A stretch of DNA of 9,314 nucleotides from Methanosarcinales archaeon. Its GTDB lineage: Archaea > Halobacteriota > Methanosarcinia > Methanosarcinales > Methanogasteraceae. The notes beneath the pieces were generated by a model. The model was not told the origin of the DNA, ran no database searches, and saw nothing but the letters and a program-made list of their open reading frames with translations. Shown here in pieces: positions 6,985 through 9,314 of the stretch; position 1 is the stretch's first letter, and each line of letters starts with the position of its first letter. The position numbers were made by a program, and so were the translations under genes. The stretch is from positions 1-9,314 of the forward strand of contig JAUWCK010000029.1 in assembly GCA_030609345.1 (NCBI GenBank). Direction: 5' to 3'.

Positions 6985-7530
6985 ATGATACGGACGTTTA
7001 TCGCTGTTGATCTTCCGGATTCTTTCGTAGACACAATCGCAGAGATCCAGCAGGAACTCAAAGGAAACATAAAACTCGTGGACCCGAAGCAGGTCCACAT
7101 TACGATGAAGTTTCTTGGAGATGTGCCCGAAAAAAAGATTCCAAAGATCGAAGATGCGCTTTTGGGCATAAACTCCGAACCATTCACAGCAAGAGTCCAC
7201 GGGGTTGGAGCATTCCCGAAACCAAGTTATGCGAGGGTGATCTATATCGGCGCAGATCCCGCGGAAACATTTACCCAGTTGTACGCAGAGGTGGAGTCGG
7301 CGCTCACGCCGCTTGGATTTAAGCGCGAGAAGCGTCCGTTCACCCCACATGCGACCCTTGCACGGGTAAAACATAACCCGGAAGAGGCGCGAATGAGACT
7401 TAGAGATACGATCGAGCACCTGTCAGATATCGAGGTCGGAACGATGGATGTGGACACAATCAAACTGAAGAAGAGCACACTGACGCCGAAAGGCGCAATC
7501 TACGAGACACTAAAGGAAGTGCACCTATGA
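6985..7530 (+). CDS. thpR: RNA 2',3'-cyclic phosphodiesterase (2H family, LigT/ThpR)
   Basis: A 181-residue member of the 2H phosphoesterase superfamily, close to the usual ThpR length. Both catalytic H-x-T motifs are present: H38-I-T40 in [11 protein letters not shown], and H122-A-T124 in [11 protein letters not shown]. The N terminus [11 protein letters not shown] is also typical. The family hydrolyses 2',3'-cyclic phosphate ends of RNA to 2'-phosphates. Some members join tRNA half-molecules through 2'-5' linkages in vitro, so a role in tRNA or RNA end processing in the cytoplasm is likely. The start is fixed by AGGTGAT just upstream. The stop overlaps the spt5 start as ATGA, so the two genes are co-transcribed and probably translationally coupled. 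In many archaea thpR sits next to the CCA-adding enzyme gene; that partner is not seen here. Confidence 0.93.
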   Translation: MIRTFIAVDLPDSFVDTIAEIQQELKGNIKLVDPKQVHITMKFLGDVPEKKIPKIEDALLGINSEPFTARVHGVGAFPKPSYARVIYIGADPAETFTQLYAEVESALTPLGFKREKRPFTPHATLARVKHNPEEARMRLRDTIEHLSDIEVGTMDVDTIKLKKSTLTPKGAIYETLKEVHL

Positions 7531-7982
7531 GCGAAGAATCTGTCTTTGTGGTGAAGACCACTGCGAATCAGGAGCGTTCGGTCGCAAACATACTCGGGCA
7601 ACTTGCGCTGAGGGATCATTACGACATACGCGCGATACTCGTGCCTGATGAACTGCGCGGCTACATACTGGTCGAGTCGGGTGACCGCGACGAACTTGCC
7701 CAGGCGGTCCAGATGGTGCAACATGCAAGATCGCTGGTGCAGGGCGAATCCACCATCGAGGAAGTGGAGCACTTCCTGACACCGAAACCGACCGTCACAG
7801 GCATATCGGTCGATAGCATCGTGGAACTCATCTCAGGACCGTTCAAGGGCGAGAAAGCGAGAGTGAAGCGCGTTGATGAGGCACATGAAGAGATTACGGT
7901 CGAGCTCTTTGAGGCGATGGTGCCGATACCGGTCACTGTGCGCGGCGATCATGTCAAGGTGCTGAAGCGAGAAGGGGAATGA
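7527..7982 (+). CDS. spt5: Transcription elongation factor Spt5 (archaeal NusG homologue)
   Basis: A 151-residue protein with the two archaeal Spt5 domains. The NGN domain (about residues 5-85) opens with [18 protein letters not shown] and includes the segment [20 protein letters not shown]. The KOW domain (about 95-148) contains [19 protein letters not shown]. Spt5 binds the RNA polymerase clamp with Spt4, closes the DNA channel and raises processivity; the KOW domain contacts nascent RNA and can recruit ribosomes. The length matches archaeal Spt5. The ATG at 7527 overlaps the thpR stop by 4 nt, and a GGAAGTG lies just upstream as ribosome site. Archaeal spt5 often sits with secE and the L11/L1/L10 ribosomal protein genes. 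Here it follows thpR, no secE is visible, and no ribosomal gene follows within the window. It is an essential housekeeping gene in archaea. Confidence 0.95.
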   Translation: MSEESVFVVKTTANQERSVANILGQLALRDHYDIRAILVPDELRGYILVESGDRDELAQAVQMVQHARSLVQGESTIEEVEHFLTPKPTVTGISVDSIVELISGPFKGEKARVKRVDEAHEEITVELFEAMVPIPVTVRGDHVKVLKREGE

Positions 7983-8122
7983 GATATAAGACCCCGAAGC
8001 AGTGGTAAAATGTGGAAAATAGAATCATAACAGGCGCGATGAAAGTATCCGGGCTGTGGCTCGATTCGCCAGAGTTACGCAAACATTAGGCGCGGAACTT
8101 TCTGAAAATCTATCGATTTATC

Positions 8123-8185
8123 ACCGCGGAGCACGCAGAGATCGCGGAGAAGGATTTACTCTGCGTTCTCCGCGGTCTCTGCGGT
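8123..8185. repeat. Inverted repeat built from 9-nt units
   Basis: The left arm (8123-8149) is three tandem 9-mers: ACCGCGGAG, CACGCAGAG, ATCGCGGAG. The right arm (8159-8185), read on the minus strand, is ACCGCAGAG, ACCGCGGAG, AACGCAGAG. All six fit NNCGCRGAG. The arms pair at 21 of 27 positions around a 9-nt loop. Repeats of the ACGCAGAG type occur as dispersed palindromic elements in many prokaryotic genomes and are often mis-called as small Arg-rich proteins. Function is unknown; it could act as a transcript end signal, mRNA stabiliser or mobile REP-like element. Confidence 0.75.
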
Positions 8186-8205
8186 GTGAATGCAGTGATA
8201 GTTCG

Positions 8206-8227
8206 GGTAGTGCCTTTTGGGACTGCC
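8206..8227. repeat. Hairpin with TTTT loop
   Basis: GGTAGTGCC (8206-8214) pairs with GGGACTGCC (8219-8227) over 9 positions with one mismatch and one G-U pair, around a TTTT loop. No T run follows, so it is not a classical intrinsic terminator. It lies upstream of the predicted dehydrogenase promoter and would be transcribed only by read-through from spt5. Confidence 0.4.
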
Positions 8228-8260
8228 AAACACCACGTAAGGTGGCGAACCTCCAGCCGC

Positions 8261-8300
8261 AAAAGATTTAACATCCTGATGCCAATCCTGTTCTTGAGGA
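8261..8300 (+). promoter_or_regulatory. Probable promoter and ribosome site of the dehydrogenase gene
   Basis: AAAAGATTTAACA at 8261-8273 looks like a purine-rich BRE followed by a TATA box. A start 25 nt on (about 8292) gives a leader of only about 15 nt, which contains GAGGA (8296-8300) 6 nt before the ATG at 8307. The ribosome site is convincing; the TATA is moderate. Confidence 0.5.
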
Positions 8301-8306
8301 ACGAAC

Positions 8307-9314
8307 ATGGCACAGTACAAGATTCCAGTGATCCCAGGCGACGGCATCGGTCCGGAGATCGTCGCAGAGGGCAGGAAGGTTCTGGATGCGGCAGGAGAGG
8401 CGTACGGGTTTGATATAGAATGGATCGAGTATCCGCACGGCGCAGAGCATTACCTAAATACCGGAGAACTGCTTTCAGAGGATACGCTCACGGAACTCTC
8501 CGGATACGATGCGATCTACCTCGGATCGATCGGTGACCCGCGTGTCCCTCCCGGGGTGCTTGAGCAGGGGATTTTACTTGCCGCACGGTTTTATTTCGAC
8601 CAGTACATCAATTTAAGACCGGTCAAACTTCTGAGAGGAGTTGAGACTCCGCTGAAGGATAAAACACCGGAAGATATCGATTTTGTCGTGGTACGGGAGA
8701 ACACCGAGGACCTGTACATCGGCGTAGGCGGGCGGGCTTCAGCCGGCAAGAGCCGCGGTACCGCTGAGATCGTGCGCAATCTGTACCATGTGAAGTTCGG
8801 TCTGGACATCGAGAGCGATGCCGACGAGATCGCTTACCAGATAGGGATGATCAGCAGGCAGGGGACCGAGCGGGTGATCCGTTACGCATTTGAGCTTGCA
8901 TCCACGCGGGAGAAGAAGCTTGCGTCCGTTGACAAGGCAAACGTGATGACCGACATCTACGGATTCTGGAGGGAGGTCTTCACATCGGTCGCAGGCGAAT
9001 ATCCCGGCATCGAGACCGATTTCAACTTCGTGGACGCGATCTGCATGTGGTTTGTGAAGAACCCTGAGTGGTTCGATGTGGTGGTAACGCCCAACATGTT
9101 TGGGGATATCATCACCGATCTCGGCGCGATGATCCAGGGCGGACTCGGGCTTGCGCCGGGAGGGAACATCAATCCGGAAGGCGTCTCCATGTTCGAGCCG
9201 ATACACGGGAGTGCGCCAAAGCACCGCGGTCTGAACAAGGTCAACCCGATCGCAACGATCTGGGCTGGCGCAATGTTAATCGAGCAACTCGGCGAGCGCG
9301 ACGCTGCGAATGCG
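8307..9314 (+). CDS. Isocitrate/isopropylmalate dehydrogenase family protein, probably LeuB-like (partial)
   Basis: The first 336 residues of a beta-decarboxylating dehydrogenase; the C-terminal few dozen residues run off the edge. The family oxidises and decarboxylates a 2-hydroxy acid (isopropylmalate, isocitrate, homoisocitrate, D-malate or tartrate) using NAD(P)+ and Mg2+. Visible motifs are PGDGIGPEI (10-18), substrate arginines R94, R104 and R130, RENTEDLY with catalytic-type Y137, K210, and metal-binding-type D243, D267 and D271 ([12 protein letters not shown]). The cofactor loop is [13 protein letters not shown] (296-308). The [19 protein letters not shown] segment has two leucines where isopropylmalate dehydrogenases contact the isopropyl group and lacks the isocitrate-type serine, which favours a LeuB-like role in leucine biosynthesis. 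The K-H after GSAP differs from the Asp typical of NAD-dependent LeuB and resembles the Lys-Tyr of NADP-dependent isocitrate dehydrogenase, so cofactor and substrate remain open. GAGGA sets the start. No leu genes are seen beside it. Confidence 0.88.
   Translation, partial: MAQYKIPVIPGDGIGPEIVAEGRKVLDAAGEAYGFDIEWIEYPHGAEHYLNTGELLSEDTLTELSGYDAIYLGSIGDPRVPPGVLEQGILLAARFYFDQYINLRPVKLLRGVETPLKDKTPEDIDFVVVRENTEDLYIGVGGRASAGKSRGTAEIVRNLYHVKFGLDIESDADEIAYQIGMISRQGTERVIRYAFELASTREKKLASVDKANVMTDIYGFWREVFTSVAGEYPGIETDFNFVDAICMWFVKNPEWFDVVVTPNMFGDIITDLGAMIQGGLGLAPGGNINPEGVSMFEPIHGSAPKHRGLNKVNPIATIWAGAMLIEQLGERDAANA

Larger units (their letters stand above)
7983..8306. other. 324-bp intergenic spacer
   Basis: No convincing gene lies between spt5 and the dehydrogenase. 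The first 140 bp (7983-8122) shows nothing recognisable, and no clear poly-T terminator is seen after spt5. The rest holds a 9-nt-periodic inverted repeat (8123-8185), a hairpin (8206-8227), a short motif shared with the thpR upstream region (8225-8238) and the probable promoter of the dehydrogenase gene (8261-8300). Confidence 0.7.

Noticed and set aside
8056..8271. 71-codon Arg-rich open frame in the spacer after spt5
   Set aside because: It reads through the 9-nt-periodic inverted repeat, a well-known source of spurious Arg-rich small proteins, and lacks a ribosome site.
1..9314. CRISPR arrays, tRNA and rRNA genes
   Set aside because: No regularly spaced repeats of suitable length, no tRNA cloverleaf and no rRNA sequence were recognised on either strand.

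Overview
This window reads as archaeal chromosome, most likely from a methanogen-related euryarchaeon (Methanomicrobia or a close relative). That assignment is inference. The support is a two-domain archaeal Spt5, a geranylgeranyl-reductase family flavoprotein of the kind that saturates archaeal lipids, an archaeal-type thpR, TATA-like boxes about 25 nt before expected starts, and strong Shine-Dalgarno sites. Most genes are moderately GC-rich. The left-edge gene and a transposase remnant near the middle are visibly AT-richer.

Left part, all on the minus strand: the window opens inside the 5' third of a type I restriction-modification methyltransferase gene (hsdM, about 1-440), which has its own AT-rich promoter region. 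Just upstream of it in transcription order is a tightly packed pair: a 1075-residue SNF2-family ATPase (1511-4738) and, only 2 nt after its stop, a 315-residue SWIM zinc-finger protein (561-1508). The two look translationally coupled. The SNF2 protein carries AT-hook-like motifs in its N-terminal part. Further right on the same strand is a complete FAD-dependent geranylgeranyl reductase family gene (4832-6043).

Middle: 6215-6781 (minus) holds the C-terminal part of a DDE/rve integrase-type transposase. It has lost its N-terminal half and is interrupted by one in-frame TAG. About 200 bp of non-coding DNA follows, ending in two direct repeats beside a good TATA box.

Right part, plus strand: thpR (RNA 2',3'-cyclic phosphodiesterase/ligase-like) overlaps spt5 (transcription elongation factor) by ATGA and forms a two-gene operon with a strong Shine-Dalgarno site. 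A 324-bp spacer contains a 9-nt-periodic inverted repeat, a second hairpin and a promoter. The window ends inside an isocitrate/isopropylmalate dehydrogenase family gene (8307 onward), truncated at the edge.

The most interesting items are the SNF2-SWIM pair beside a type I R-M locus, the in-frame TAG in the transposase remnant, the repeat-bearing promoter of thpR-spt5, and the 9-nt-periodic inverted repeat. I do not see a clearly new multi-gene system. The SNF2-SWIM pair is the best candidate for one whose job is undescribed.
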